DNA from: Anaerolineaceae bacterium
Lineage (GTDB): Bacteria; Chloroflexota; Anaerolineae; Anaerolineales; Anaerolineaceae
Reading direction: 5' to 3'
Length of the DNA stretch: 42,407 bases
Assembly: GCA_017417055.1 (NCBI GenBank)
Contig: JAFPZX010000015.1
Location: 1-42,407, forward strand
The notes beneath the pieces were generated by a model. That model had not been told where the DNA came from. It saw only the letters and a list, made by a program, of their open reading frames with translations, and searched no databases. Below, piece by piece: positions 1 to 8,299 of the stretch. Within the stretch, counting starts at the first letter, position 1; each line of letters starts with the position of its first letter. The position numbers were made by a program, and so were the translations under genes.

Positions 1-219
1 ATTGATCTTCGCCTTCAGCAGGGTCGGGTAATCACTCTGGGTGGTTTCATAGTTGATGGTGACATCCGGAGCGACAGTCTTGTATTCTTCGATCAGGGTG
101 TTGATGGCATCGGCATATTCCGGGCTGGGGATGAACATATAAATATCCGCAGCGGAAACCGCACTGACAAGCATTGCTGCAAAGATGCAGACGAGCAATA
201 ATACATTGATTTTCTTCAT
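1..219 (-). CDS. Sugar ABC transporter substrate-binding protein (partial, N-terminus only)
   Basis: The ATG at 219 opens 73 codons that run off the left edge. The protein begins with a Lys-Lys signal peptide and a hydrophobic stretch ending in a VSA/AD-type cleavage site. There is no lipobox Cys, so anchoring by lipid is not evident. After it comes a mature start of the kind seen in family 1 extracellular solute-binding proteins (a beta strand, then a helix with the residues DAINTLIEEYK and a further strand). It lies downstream of two sugar permease genes on the same strand, so it is probably the binding component of that importer. The ligand cannot be told from this fragment. Confidence 0.8.
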   Translation of the reverse strand, partial: MKKINVLLLVCIFAAMLVSAVSAADIYMFIPSPEYADAINTLIEEYKTVAPDVTINYETTQSDYPTLLKAKIN

Positions 220-243
220 TTTTTTCTCCTTTTTTTCTTAGCA

Positions 244-350
244 GGGGATAGGATATAGGATATAGGGGATAGTGATATCAGGCTTCAAAACTTCACTCCT
301 CATTCCTAACTCCTCACTCCTAACTAATTTCTTACTTCTTACTATTCTCT
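244..350. repeat. Heptad-phased repeat arrays between permease and binding-protein genes
   Basis: Two short arrays with a 7-base period. At 244-271 the units are GGGGATA, GGATATA, GGATATA, GGGGATA. At 294-342 they are CACTCCT, CATTCCT, AACTCCT, CACTCCT and AACTAAT, followed by TTCTTAC twice. They fill most of the 129-base gap inside the ABC operon and touch the stop codon of the upstream permease. Confidence 0.85.
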
Positions 351-1188
351 ATCCTTTCACCGCGCCGGCTACGACACCTTCGATGATGTATTTCTGCAGC
401 AGGATAAAGACGATGATGGAAGGCACGATCGCCAGCACCATGGAAGCCATGGCGTACTGCCACTGCGTATTGAACTGTCCCACAAAAGTATAGGCGGAAA
501 GCACCAGCGTTTTGGTCTTGGCACTGGAATTCACCATCAACAGCGGCAGCAGGAAGTCATTCCAGATCCACATCACATCCAAAACGATAACGGTAATGGT
601 GACGTTTTTCAGCAGCGGGAAAATCACGCTGAAGAAGGTCCGGATGGTGGAAGCACCGTCGATCTTGGCGCTCTCGTCGATTTCCTTCGGGATGGTATGC
701 AAAAAGTTGCAGTAGATGAAAGTCGCCATTGGAATGCCGAAGCCCCAGTACTGGATACCCAGTCCCCAGATAGATCCGGAAAGATGAAGCACGTTCATCA
801 CCTTCAGCAACGTGATCATGATGGTCTGGAAGGGAATCAGCATCGGGGTGATGATGAGCGTGTGGATAAAATTCGTATAGCGATTGGGGCGTCTTTCGAT
901 AATATAAGCCGTGAAGGATGAGAAGAAGACGATCCCTGCGATCCCTACAACCGTGATGATCACGTTGTTCAGGAACAGGCTCCAGTAATTCATCTTGTCC
1001 ATCACATAGGAATAATTTTTCCACTCGATCTTTGAAGGCAGCGCGATGACATCCATCACGACTTCGCGGAACGGCTTGACAGAATTCATGAACATCAAAA
1101 AGACGGGATAGATGTAAACCAGGCCGACAATGACGATGATCACTTCCAGGATCACCAGATATAAACGTCTTTTATCTGCTCTTGTCAT
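349..1188 (-). CDS. Carbohydrate ABC transporter permease (MalG/UgpE type)
   Basis: 279 residues with about six membrane helices. The EAA loop that docks with the ATPase is visible as ESAKIDGAS followed by FFSVIFPLL, at about residues 193-215. The N-terminal part (helix one followed by PFREVVMD) and the length are typical of the second permease of CUT1 sugar importers. Its ATG overlaps the stop of the upstream permease by four bases (ATGA), so the two are translationally coupled. It forms the membrane channel with that protein and takes sugar or oligosaccharide from the binding protein encoded just downstream. No ATPase gene is in the window; CUT1 systems often share one MsmX/UgpC-type ATPase encoded elsewhere. 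Confidence 0.92.
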   Translation of the reverse strand: MTRADKRRLYLVILEVIIVIVGLVYIYPVFLMFMNSVKPFREVVMDVIALPSKIEWKNYSYVMDKMNYWSLFLNNVIITVVGIAGIVFFSSFTAYIIERRPNRYTNFIHTLIITPMLIPFQTIMITLLKVMNVLHLSGSIWGLGIQYWGFGIPMATFIYCNFLHTIPKEIDESAKIDGASTIRTFFSVIFPLLKNVTITVIVLDVMWIWNDFLLPLLMVNSSAKTKTLVLSAYTFVGQFNTQWQYAMASMVLAIVPSIIVFILLQKYIIEGVVAGAVKG

Positions 1189-2066
1189 AATCCCACATCC
1201 CTCTTATTGAAAGCTTTCAATACAACCTGCGTCAGAATCAAAACGAACAGGAAATATATAATAGATTCAGCGGATCCCAGCCCGTAGTTGTTGTTCTGGA
1301 AAGCCTCACGGTAAATTTCCAGTGTAACCGAAGCGGTCGCTTTTCCCGGGCCTCCCTGGGTCAGTGCCAGAATGATGTCGAATACCTTCAGCGAATTCGT
1401 CAGCGACATGAACACACAAGTCGTGACGGAAGGCCAGAGCATCGGGAAAGTGACAGAAAAGAATTTCCGCAGCCCGGTTGCACCGTCCACCGTCGCTGCC
1501 TCAAGGATGTCACTGGGGATTGCCTGGAGACCTGCGATATACAGCACAATGTAAAACCCGACGGACTGCCAGATCCCAACAAAAGCGACAGAATAAAAAG
1601 CCAGGTTTGGATTCCCAAGCCAGCTGAGGTTCAGCCACTGCCAGCCGGTCATCTCAAAGAGTTTGGCAAAACCCTGAGAAAAGATGAACTTCCAGATGAA
1701 ACCGACAATCGTCATCGACATGATGTACGGGATGAAGAAAACCCCGCGCATGACGTTCGCCAGTTTGAATTTCTGCGTCAGGGCAACAGCCAAGGCCAAC
1801 GCAAAGATGTTGGCAAAAATAATGAATACTATGGTGTATTTGGTGGTAAACAGGATGGAGTTGAGAAAATTGCTGGAGGCATCCGTAAAGATGGTCACAA
1901 AGTTCTGAAATCCGATAAATTCCGGCTGTTTCGAGATACCGTTCCACTTTGTCAGCGAATAGTAACCACTGAGAATAAAGGGAATGTAAATCGTAGCAGA
2001 TACGAGAATCACCGCCGGCAGCGTAAATAATACATTCTCGATTTGCTCTTTGCGTTTTGCTCCCAT
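1185..2066 (-). CDS. Sugar ABC transporter permease (MalF/UgpA type)
   Basis: 293 residues, six predicted membrane helices. The N-terminus (FTLPAVILVSATIYIPFILSGYYS) is the usual first helix of UgpA/LacF-like permeases. The EAA loop reads EAATVDGAT followed by FFSVTFPML near residues 190-210, and the segment LTQGGPGKAT is a familiar family signature. It is the first gene of the leftward operon permease-permease-binding protein and couples by a 4-base overlap to the next gene. The control region at 2067-2516 contains several inverted repeats that may regulate it. Substrate is not determinable; plant or microbial oligosaccharides are plausible but this is inference. Confidence 0.92.
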   Translation of the reverse strand: MGAKRKEQIENVLFTLPAVILVSATIYIPFILSGYYSLTKWNGISKQPEFIGFQNFVTIFTDASSNFLNSILFTTKYTIVFIIFANIFALALAVALTQKFKLANVMRGVFFIPYIMSMTIVGFIWKFIFSQGFAKLFEMTGWQWLNLSWLGNPNLAFYSVAFVGIWQSVGFYIVLYIAGLQAIPSDILEAATVDGATGLRKFFSVTFPMLWPSVTTCVFMSLTNSLKVFDIILALTQGGPGKATASVTLEIYREAFQNNNYGLGSAESIIYFLFVLILTQVVLKAFNKRDVGL

Positions 2067-2207
2067 ATCGGTTCTGTCATTCCTTTCTGAAAGAAATAGG
2101 ACACATCAATTTTACATTAGCAATGACAAACGAACATCATAAAAATCAGGTGATGAAAATAATCTGTTTTCCCAAAGAATCAGATATGAATATCAATTTC
2201 TGGGATC

Positions 2208-2230
2208 AGTTTTGCATATAACGCAAAACT
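2208..2230. promoter_or_regulatory. Inverted repeat, possible operator
   Basis: AGTTTTGC and GCAAAACT form perfect 8-base arms around the 7-base centre ATATAAC. The size fits a dimeric regulator site between the leftward sugar ABC operon and the rightward sortase-fusion gene. No T-run follows, so a terminator is less likely. Confidence 0.5.
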
Positions 2231-2241
2231 ATCCATCTTCT

Positions 2242-2281
2242 TTCAGGAAAATTATTCAACGATTTCCTGAACAGATAATTT
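2242..2281. promoter_or_regulatory. Nested inverted repeats
   Basis: TTCAGGAAA (2242-2250) pairs with TTTCCTGAA (2263-2271), nine of nine bases, around a 12-base loop. AAATTAT (2248-2254) can alternatively pair with ATAATTT (2275-2281). The two pairings exclude each other. They could be regulator sites or a switchable RNA structure if transcribed; the sequence alone does not decide. Confidence 0.4.
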
Positions 2282-2296
2282 TTGACAAAAACGCCC

Positions 2297-2351
2297 TTGA
2301 CAACTTCGCAATTGTGAAAATATGCTTATAAAATACCTTCGCAATTGTGAA
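2297..2351. promoter_or_regulatory. Putative rightward promoter with two palindromic operators
   Basis: The imperfect palindrome TTCGCAATTGTGAA occurs twice, at 2305-2318 and 2338-2351, with centres exactly 33 bases (about three helical turns) apart. The first copy sits between a TTGACA box (2297-2302) and a TATGCT box (2321-2326), spacer 18. The second would cover the start site. This is the classic geometry of repression of a rightward promoter. The same sites could instead control the divergent sugar transporter by a LacI- or ROK-type regulator; I cannot see which. Confidence 0.5.
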
Positions 2352-2450
2352 ATAAAGCGGGAAAAAGGCTTTATTTTCCTTCCCTATTACATGTCAGCTG
2401 TTTTATAAAATTTACGTGAAAGTTCAAAACCAGGCAGTGAAAAACACGTA

Positions 2451-2479
2451 TTGATCTTGGCGTAAATATTGCATAAAAA
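2451..2479 (+). promoter_or_regulatory. Possible second promoter for the sortase-fusion gene
   Basis: TTGATC (2451-2456), a 17-base spacer and TAAAAA (2474-2479) lie 80-110 bases before the ATG at 2562. The match is moderate in an AT-rich stretch, so this may be chance. Confidence 0.3.
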
Positions 2480-2561
2480 GTTAATGATTTATGCTGTATA
2501 AAATCATAAATTTTTTTTGTGTCCAGATAACTTTCCCGGAAAAGGGAACAAGGAGAATGTC

Positions 2562-5500
2562 ATGAGAGCGCGTTGTTCAATAATAATTTGCTGCCTTTTA
2601 TTTTTTATCACCGGTATCTTTTCAGCCTTTGCCGATGATCCGGTAACCATGTCCAATGATGGGTCAGATGCTGTGGGACAGCTGAAAATTCTTGCCCGTT
2701 ATAACGATTCCATGCAGTTTTATGACGGACATACCTATCTGCTTTTTACATCCTATCAGGATGGCATCACCATCACAGTACCGGATCTTTATGCCGGTTA
2801 CGAGATCTCTGACCGTTATTACAGCGACATCCGTGCTGATATTTCATATGGCTCAAACCACACCGGCACTGACACGGATAAATATTTCACCTTCAACAAG
2901 GAAATGAAAACCGTGACACTGGACCGCGGGGAGATCGTTACCATCGGGATGTACCGCGATTTTGACCTTTCTATTGCTCAGGCTGCTCTTGGGACAATCA
3001 TGAACAGCTCCGCCTGGACAAAATTGGAAAGCGCGGGTAAAGGTGCAGTTGTAAAAACCATTTTTGACTTTCTTGATTCAGGTACCATCTCCGCGGAAGA
3101 AGCATTGGCCCGGATACAAGCCGTTTTTGAGGAAATCGGAGCTGATTTCAATTTGCTGATAGACGGCGTCGTCGACGGCGGCGTCTGCTTCAACCGTGAA
3201 CTTTACAATCAGAAGCTGGAATGGGATCAGTTCGAAAACGTCACTTATGAACTGGACATCACCCGCGAACAGCTCGAAGCCATGGTCAGCACCCTTTCCG
3301 GGAACCTCAACAAATTCTCCATAATCAAAAACAGCTGTGCCACCGTGGCGGTAAAGGCATGGAACGCGGCTGTTGGTGCCGATTCAGAATTGGCGCTGGA
3401 TCCCACCGGGGAAGGGATTTTTGCCCTGGTCGATGCACCCAAGGGTTTACGAGATGACATGGTAGAAAAACTGGACGTGTATTTGAACACTTCAGAGGGT
3501 GTTGAAGAACCAAATGCATTTTTCCGGGACGATACCGGTTATGTCTATGTCAGCGCACCGGAAGTCGTCAACCCGGTTGAATTCACTTACGCGGATAAAT
3601 CAATCCGGGTCGATGAATCAAAAACAAAAATGGCCACACTTGTCAACGCAGCCAAAGCGGGAAGCAGTGTATCCTACAACAAAGAAGAACAAATCATCCC
3701 GGTCACAGTGGTAAAAACCATAAACGGGAAATCTGCAGTGATTGAGAAGGTTGTATTCTCTGTCAACGGCACGGATATTACTGTTGATTCCGACAACATT
3801 CCCGAAACCGGGATCTGGTTCAATGTGAGATTCTATAACGCACAGGAAGGCGAAGAATACTATATCACCGACGCAGAGGGTCACGCGCTCCCCAGTGATT
3901 ATTCGGAGGAAGAAGATTATGTCAGTTTCCTGACAACTTCGCTGCCTGTTTCATTCACCGTTGTCGGCAGCTCCGAAGGCAGAAATAATATTCTCAAAAC
4001 CACGGTGATCAACGGTGAAAATTTGCAAACCGGTACCACCACGGAAGTTTATATCAAACAGAACGGCGAAAACGTGCTGCTCAGCGACTTTGCTGAAGTG
4101 ACTGCGGGTACAATGATTTACATCAAACCGGTCGTTGACCCGGATGAACTCAGCTATGCTCTTATAGACATCACGTTGAATGGTGAGACCATCATGGTTG
4201 ACGACAACTATGATGCCGCAGAAGGCGCCTATACCATGGTCATGCCCGGCGGCTATTCACAGCTCAACCTTATCTACCAGCCGGCGGTGGTTTATGCGAA
4301 AGTGGATCATAATATTCTTCAGGTTTCTGTAGGGGAGACGCTGAGCGCTCCGAATTTCGCGGAACTGCGTTACGGAGCGGAAACGGCCAAGACCCTGGGA
4401 CCTGAGAATGTCCGCTGGAAGTTTATCGACAACGCAGATGACGTTTTGGAATTTGCGGACAATACAAATAAAACCCTGAAGTCGCTCAAAGAAGGCAAGG
4501 CCGTCATCTGGGCAGGTGTTGACAGCAATGATAACATTGGTATTCCTTTCACAGTGGAGGTCTGCGAAAACACCAGTGATATGGTATGGGTTACTTTCAA
4601 TGAAGGGGACTTCATTGTGACAGCACAAGCTCCCGGTGGAGAAGTCAAAGAAATTCCTTACTCCGGCTATAAGGTGAAAAAGGGATCTGAGCTGACCATC
4701 GTCCCGCAGCAGACGGATAGCCGGGTCATCTCCGGTGTGATGGCCAACGGAAAATTCATTCCCGTCGGTGAAAAGATCATTGCCGAGAGCAATACAGATA
4801 TCGCTGTTGCCTTCCTGAACGCTTCCATCACCGGGGTTCCGCGCAGCATTAACCTTGACCAAAAAGGTGACAGCTATCAGCTGAACGCGGAGGTTGATTA
4901 CGGAAAGCCGCTGAACCTGGTTCTCCCGGTCTATGACGGCAGCATCCGCTATGAATCCTCTGATCCGGATATGGTCTCGGTGGACGAGAACGGGTTGATC
5001 ACCGTCACGGGTGATGTCCCGGCGGGCGGGAAAGCTGTGATCGTGACTGCTTATGCCGGTTCTTCCAATGACATGGTATCCGCTTCCTGCAAGGTGATCC
5101 TCGGCAATTATGACGGAGAAAAGATTGTCGGAAAACTGACTGTCAATGCCCGTCCGATCCAACAGATTCAGCTTATCGCTCACGGAGCAATCACTTTCAC
5201 GGCTTATGAAGATCTGGACCTGAACATCAGCTACTATCATTACTACAAACCCACCGAAAAATTTGTCAGTCTGATGAAAGATTATGAAGAGAATCCCGGA
5301 AAATACAGCTCCGATCCTGCTCTTTACAATAATGATGAGCTGGGTCTCGGGCCGACAGAAGTTCGTGAGAAGATTTATTTTGAGGATAAATTCAATGATT
5401 CTAAATCAAAGCCTAAGAAGGTATCGCTGAAATGCGGGGAAAGCATTACGCTCTCTAATTATGGTTACGGCAACACCAACCTGAAAACGATATTCCTGGC

Positions 5501-6647
5501 TTTGGAAAACAGCAGTATTTCATCCAGTGTAAACGCGCAGGAACTCATAAAGCAGCTGAAAAATTATTTTGCCGGTGAGGAAATGGATGGAACGGCTGCT
5601 TATGACAGCTTGTTTGCGACGCTTGTCGAAATTATTGCCATCACACGTCAGACCGGAGTGAATCCTGCGGACGGACAATCAGCCGGAGGTTTGGACATCA
5701 ATCGTGAAGCTTACAACCAGTTCAGGAGAGATGATTCCCAACTGCCGAATCATTATTATTCCGTCGATATCACAAAAGATGAACTGACTAATCTGCAAAG
5801 TTATATCGGAGATCCCAAAAACAACTACTATTCCCTTTTCGTCAAAAACTGCGCCACAGGCACTGTGGAAATCTGGAATACAACATTGAGGGATCGTCCG
5901 GAACTTCATTTGACGGCCAACTATACCGGTATCGCAGCAGACCCTCAGTCACTTTATTTTGAACTCGGTCTAATGCAGCTGAAGCCCGGTCTGGATGGGG
6001 AAGCCGGTACCAATTTCTATCCGCGTCTTGTGGCAAGTGATGACCACTGTCCCGTTGTGCCCCCAACGCCGCCAACCCCTCCGACACCGGTTGATCCTGA
6101 TAATCCGCATTTTTATCGTTTGTGCACAGACTGCCTGCTGCCGGGAACAGGCTTCTCCGCTGTCCATGCCACAAGGCTTTCAGCACAGTCTGAGAAGCTG
6201 AATTACTCACCGCTGCAGATGCGCATCCAGATCCCAAGCCTGAACCTGGAAACCGAACTGGTGAACGTACCGCTCACCGGCAGCACCTGGCAGGTGGAAT
6301 GGCTGGGTGACCGTGCCGGTCTGCTTTCAGGTTCCGCACTGCCGGGGAAAGGCCTTTCTATCATCGCGGCACACAACACCCTGAATGATGCTGCTTACGG
6401 TCCCTTCGCCCTCCTCAGTACGCTGGATGAAAATGCCATGATCCTTGTCAACGATAAAAACAATCATTCTCAGATCTTCCGCGTTTTCGCGAATGAACTG
6501 CTTGACGCGGACGGCATGGACGAACTGCTCGCTATCGCTGAAAGAGAGGAAAACACATTGGCGCTTGTGACCTGCGAAAACGAAGATATGAATGGCGGAT
6601 ATCTCAACCGCCGCGTGATCTTCGCCAAAGCAGCAGGAGAATTGTAA
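2562..6647 (+). CDS. Secreted Ig-like protein with duplicated His/Asn-Cys module and C-terminal sortase domain
   Basis: The start is the ATG at 2562, preceded by AGGAG at 2551-2555; the frame is open upstream to a TTG at 2517, but that site has no ribosome binding site. The 1361-residue protein has a signal peptide (cleavage near AFA/DD). A module at about 30-300 recurs at about 860-1150: each copy has an early His (His57, His874) in a GHTYLLFTSYQD / AHGAITFTAYED segment, an NRExYNQ segment, and a late NSCAT / NCAT motif (Cys259, Cys1097). Between them are beta-rich regions, including an Ig-like (Big_2-type) stretch about 755-850. A proline-threonine linker leads to LPGTG (1193-1197) and then a sortase domain with His1271 (AAHNT), Cys1338 (LVTC) and Arg1350/1351. 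There is no C-terminal membrane helix. The sortase assignment is firm; the module's function is not known. Confidence 0.88.
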   Translation: MRARCSIIICCLLFFITGIFSAFADDPVTMSNDGSDAVGQLKILARYNDSMQFYDGHTYLLFTSYQDGITITVPDLYAGYEISDRYYSDIRADISYGSNHTGTDTDKYFTFNKEMKTVTLDRGEIVTIGMYRDFDLSIAQAALGTIMNSSAWTKLESAGKGAVVKTIFDFLDSGTISAEEALARIQAVFEEIGADFNLLIDGVVDGGVCFNRELYNQKLEWDQFENVTYELDITREQLEAMVSTLSGNLNKFSIIKNSCATVAVKAWNAAVGADSELALDPTGEGIFALVDAPKGLRDDMVEKLDVYLNTSEGVEEPNAFFRDDTGYVYVSAPEVVNPVEFTYADKSIRVDESKTKMATLVNAAKAGSSVSYNKEEQIIPVTVVKTINGKSAVIEKVVFSVNGTDITVDSDNIPETGIWFNVRFYNAQEGEEYYITDAEGHALPSDYSEEEDYVSFLTTSLPVSFTVVGSSEGRNNILKTTVINGENLQTGTTTEVYIKQNGENVLLSDFAEVTAGTMIYIKPVVDPDELSYALIDITLNGETIMVDDNYDAAEGAYTMVMPGGYSQLNLIYQPAVVYAKVDHNILQVSVGETLSAPNFAELRYGAETAKTLGPENVRWKFIDNADDVLEFADNTNKTLKSLKEGKAVIWAGVDSNDNIGIPFTVEVCENTSDMVWVTFNEGDFIVTAQAPGGEVKEIPYSGYKVKKGSELTIVPQQTDSRVISGVMANGKFIPVGEKIIAESNTDIAVAFLNASITGVPRSINLDQKGDSYQLNAEVDYGKPLNLVLPVYDGSIRYESSDPDMVSVDENGLITVTGDVPAGGKAVIVTAYAGSSNDMVSASCKVILGNYDGEKIVGKLTVNARPIQQIQLIAHGAITFTAYEDLDLNISYYHYYKPTEKFVSLMKDYEENPGKYSSDPALYNNDELGLGPTEVREKIYFEDKFNDSKSKPKKVSLKCGESITLSNYGYGNTNLKTIFLALENSSISSSVNAQELIKQLKNYFAGEEMDGTAAYDSLFATLVEIIAITRQTGVNPADGQSAGGLDINREAYNQFRRDDSQLPNHYYSVDITKDELTNLQSYIGDPKNNYYSLFVKNCATGTVEIWNTTLRDRPELHLTANYTGIAADPQSLYFELGLMQLKPGLDGEAGTNFYPRLVASDDHCPVVPPTPPTPPTPVDPDNPHFYRLCTDCLLPGTGFSAVHATRLSAQSEKLNYSPLQMRIQIPSLNLETELVNVPLTGSTWQVEWLGDRAGLLSGSALPGKGLSIIAAHNTLNDAAYGPFALLSTLDENAMILVNDKNNHSQIFRVFANELLDADGMDELLAIAEREENTLALVTCENEDMNGGYLNRRVIFAKAAGEL

Positions 6648-6678
6648 TCAGAGAAACTACGAATAAATTGTTGTTAGG

Positions 6679-6742
6679 GGACGGTTTTGCGAGAAGCGCA
6701 GAACTGTCCTCTCACCTTCACCGGAATTAATCAGCGTTTTCC
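6679..6742. repeat. Dispersed hairpin element, copy 1
   Basis: GGACGGTTTTGCG (6679-6691) and CGCAGAACTGTCC (6697-6709) can form a 13-pair stem with two G-U pairs and a 5-base loop. The part 6699-6742 recurs at 40061-40104 with about four mismatches in 44 bases. Copy 1 follows the sortase-fusion stop by 31 bases. Confidence 0.75.
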
Positions 6743-6832
6743 GAAGGCAGTCATCAAATTGTTGAAGTTCAAGCCTTGTGTTGTGTTGATTATAAATCAC
6801 ATCAGTCCGGTTTAATGGATTAAGCCGATTAC

Positions 6833-6872
6833 AAAAAAGACAGTTTTGGAAAAGTCCCAAGCTGTCTTTTTT
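6833..6872 (+). terminator. Rho-independent terminator
   Basis: AAAAAAGACAG (6833-6843) pairs perfectly with CTGTCTTTTTT (6862-6872), with a further TTGG/CCAA pairing inside the loop; more T residues follow. It lies between the sortase-fusion gene and ssb. Confidence 0.85.
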
Positions 6873-6964
6873 GTTGTTTTTGTGTAATAATTCAATTATC
6901 GTATGTTTTTTTTATTCAGATAGTTTTTGAAAAACAGAAAACAGCAAAAAAAGCTAATGTACTC

Positions 6965-6991
6965 TTGACAAGCTGAAATTTCGTGTAAAAT
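6965..6991 (+). promoter_or_regulatory. Probable ssb promoter
   Basis: TTGACA at 6965-6970 is a perfect -35 box; TAAAAT at 6986-6991 is the best -10, giving a short 15-base spacer. It is about 50 bases before the ssb start. Confidence 0.5.
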
Positions 6992-7041
6992 TGACTCATA
7001 AATAAATTTTTGAACCGTGAAACGAATTAGGAGTAATTAAC

Positions 7042-7536
7042 ATGTTTCATACTATTATCATCGTCGGTAACGTTGGACGTGATCCAGAAATGCGCTATAC
7101 ACCATCAGGACAGGCAGTAACATCCTTTAGTGTTGCAACAAGCCGAAATTACAAATCACAAGGTCAGACCGTTAAAGAAACGATCTGGTTCCGCGTTACC
7201 TGTTGGGGAAGACAGGCTGAAGTTGCCAGTAATTATGTCAAAAAGGGACAGAAAGTTTTGGTCGAAGGCCGCCTGGTAGCAGATGCATCAGGCAATCCGC
7301 GTACTTACACCCGCAGCGACGGAACAATCGGTACGTCATTTGAAATCACCGCATCCAATCTGCAGCTTCTTAGCAGCCGTGCTGAATCCGAAGGCGGTTA
7401 CAATGGCGGCGGATATGGCCAGTCAACCGGTTCTATGGGGAATACCTATGGAGGCAGCTCCGATATGGGAAGCGGTGGTATATATGAAGACCGCGAACCG
7501 TCAGATCTCGGCGACGACGACAACATTCCGTTCTAA
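7042..7536 (+). CDS. ssb: Single-stranded DNA-binding protein
   Basis: 164 residues. The OB fold fills about residues 1-112, starting with the family's IIVGNVGRDPEMRYTPSG and including TIWFRVTCWGRQAE and YVKKGQKVLVEGRL. A Gly-rich flexible tail follows and ends in the acidic tip DDDNIPF, which binds partner proteins in bacterial SSBs. AGGAG at 7029-7033 sets the ATG at 7042. It coats single-stranded DNA during replication and repair. The translin-family gene begins only eight bases after its stop, so the two are very likely one transcript ending at the terminator at 8257. Confidence 0.98.
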   Translation: MFHTIIIVGNVGRDPEMRYTPSGQAVTSFSVATSRNYKSQGQTVKETIWFRVTCWGRQAEVASNYVKKGQKVLVEGRLVADASGNPRTYTRSDGTIGTSFEITASNLQLLSSRAESEGGYNGGGYGQSTGSMGNTYGGSSDMGSGGIYEDREPSDLGDDDNIPF

Positions 7537-7544
7537 GGCACACC

Positions 7545-8177
7545 ATGTCACGAATTACCGAAATTGCGGAAGCTGCCCATAAGGATTTTGAAGCGCGCAC
7601 ACTGGCGCGTGATGCGGCTCTGACCCGCTCGCGGGCACTGATCCGTCACAGCGCCAACGCCATCCGCGCTATTCACCGCAGTGAATCGGAACTTGCCCAT
7701 GAGCATCTGACCGAAGGGCGGAAGATTGTCGACGCGCTCAAAGCTGACCTGGCAATCTATCCTGACCTGTATTATGCCGGGTATACACAGGATGCCATCA
7801 AGGAATTCTGCGAAGCAACACTCACCACCGCTTACATCGAAGGACGTGAGATCCCGACACCGGAAGAAATGGGAGTCGTCACCTCCACTTACCTGCGTGG
7901 AATGGCGGAAACTCCGGGTGAACTGCGCAGACGCTGCATGGATATCCTGCGCATGGGGTATTCCGATGAAGCCGAACGGCTCCTTGCCCAGATGGATGAA
8001 ATCTATTCCATCCTGGTCACCATGGACTATCCGGACGCTGTCACCAACGGACTGCGCCGGCAAACCGACCTGCTGCGCGGCATTGTGGAGCGGACCCGTG
8101 CGGATTTGACGCTCAGCCTGCGGGAAGATAAGCTCAAGGAATTGTTGGCAAAGGCAATTGAAGTTTACGGGAAATAA
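7545..8177 (+). CDS. Translin family protein
   Basis: 210 residues, all-helical. It carries the block typical of prokaryotic translin/TRAX-like proteins: YIEGREIPTPEEMGV at about 103-117, YLRGMAETPGELRRR about 121-136, and near the C-terminus GLRRQTDLLRGIVERTRADLT. The eukaryotic relatives assemble as octameric RNA- and ssDNA-binding shells (the C3PO RNase when TRAX is present); acidic residues are conserved here but I cannot assign the catalytic set with certainty. The ATG lies eight bases after ssb. That linkage suggests a role with single-stranded nucleic acid, which is inference. Older databases may label such proteins haloacid dehalogenase; nothing here supports that. Confidence 0.85.
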   Translation: MSRITEIAEAAHKDFEARTLARDAALTRSRALIRHSANAIRAIHRSESELAHEHLTEGRKIVDALKADLAIYPDLYYAGYTQDAIKEFCEATLTTAYIEGREIPTPEEMGVVTSTYLRGMAETPGELRRRCMDILRMGYSDEAERLLAQMDEIYSILVTMDYPDAVTNGLRRQTDLLRGIVERTRADLTLSLREDKLKELLAKAIEVYGK

Positions 8178-8256
8178 GTTGTAAGTTGAAAGGGAAAAGA
8201 ACAGTTTTGTGAACCTGATTGATTTCTCTCAACTTTATTATTGAACACAATATTTA

Positions 8257-8288
8257 AAATGCCTCTTTTTGGGAGGCATTTTGTTTTT
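8257..8288 (+). terminator. Rho-independent terminator after the translin gene
   Basis: AAAATGCCTC (8257-8266) pairs with GAGGCATTTT (8273-8282) and is followed by GTTTTT. It ends the ssb-translin unit and lies just before the split nuclease genes. Confidence 0.9.
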
Positions 8289-8299
8289 CCGGATTGATT

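Noticed and set aside
4257-5240. Long minus-strand open frame of 327 codons
   Set aside because: It lies wholly inside the sortase-fusion gene on the other strand, and its product has no recognisable domain; the plus-strand protein clearly does.
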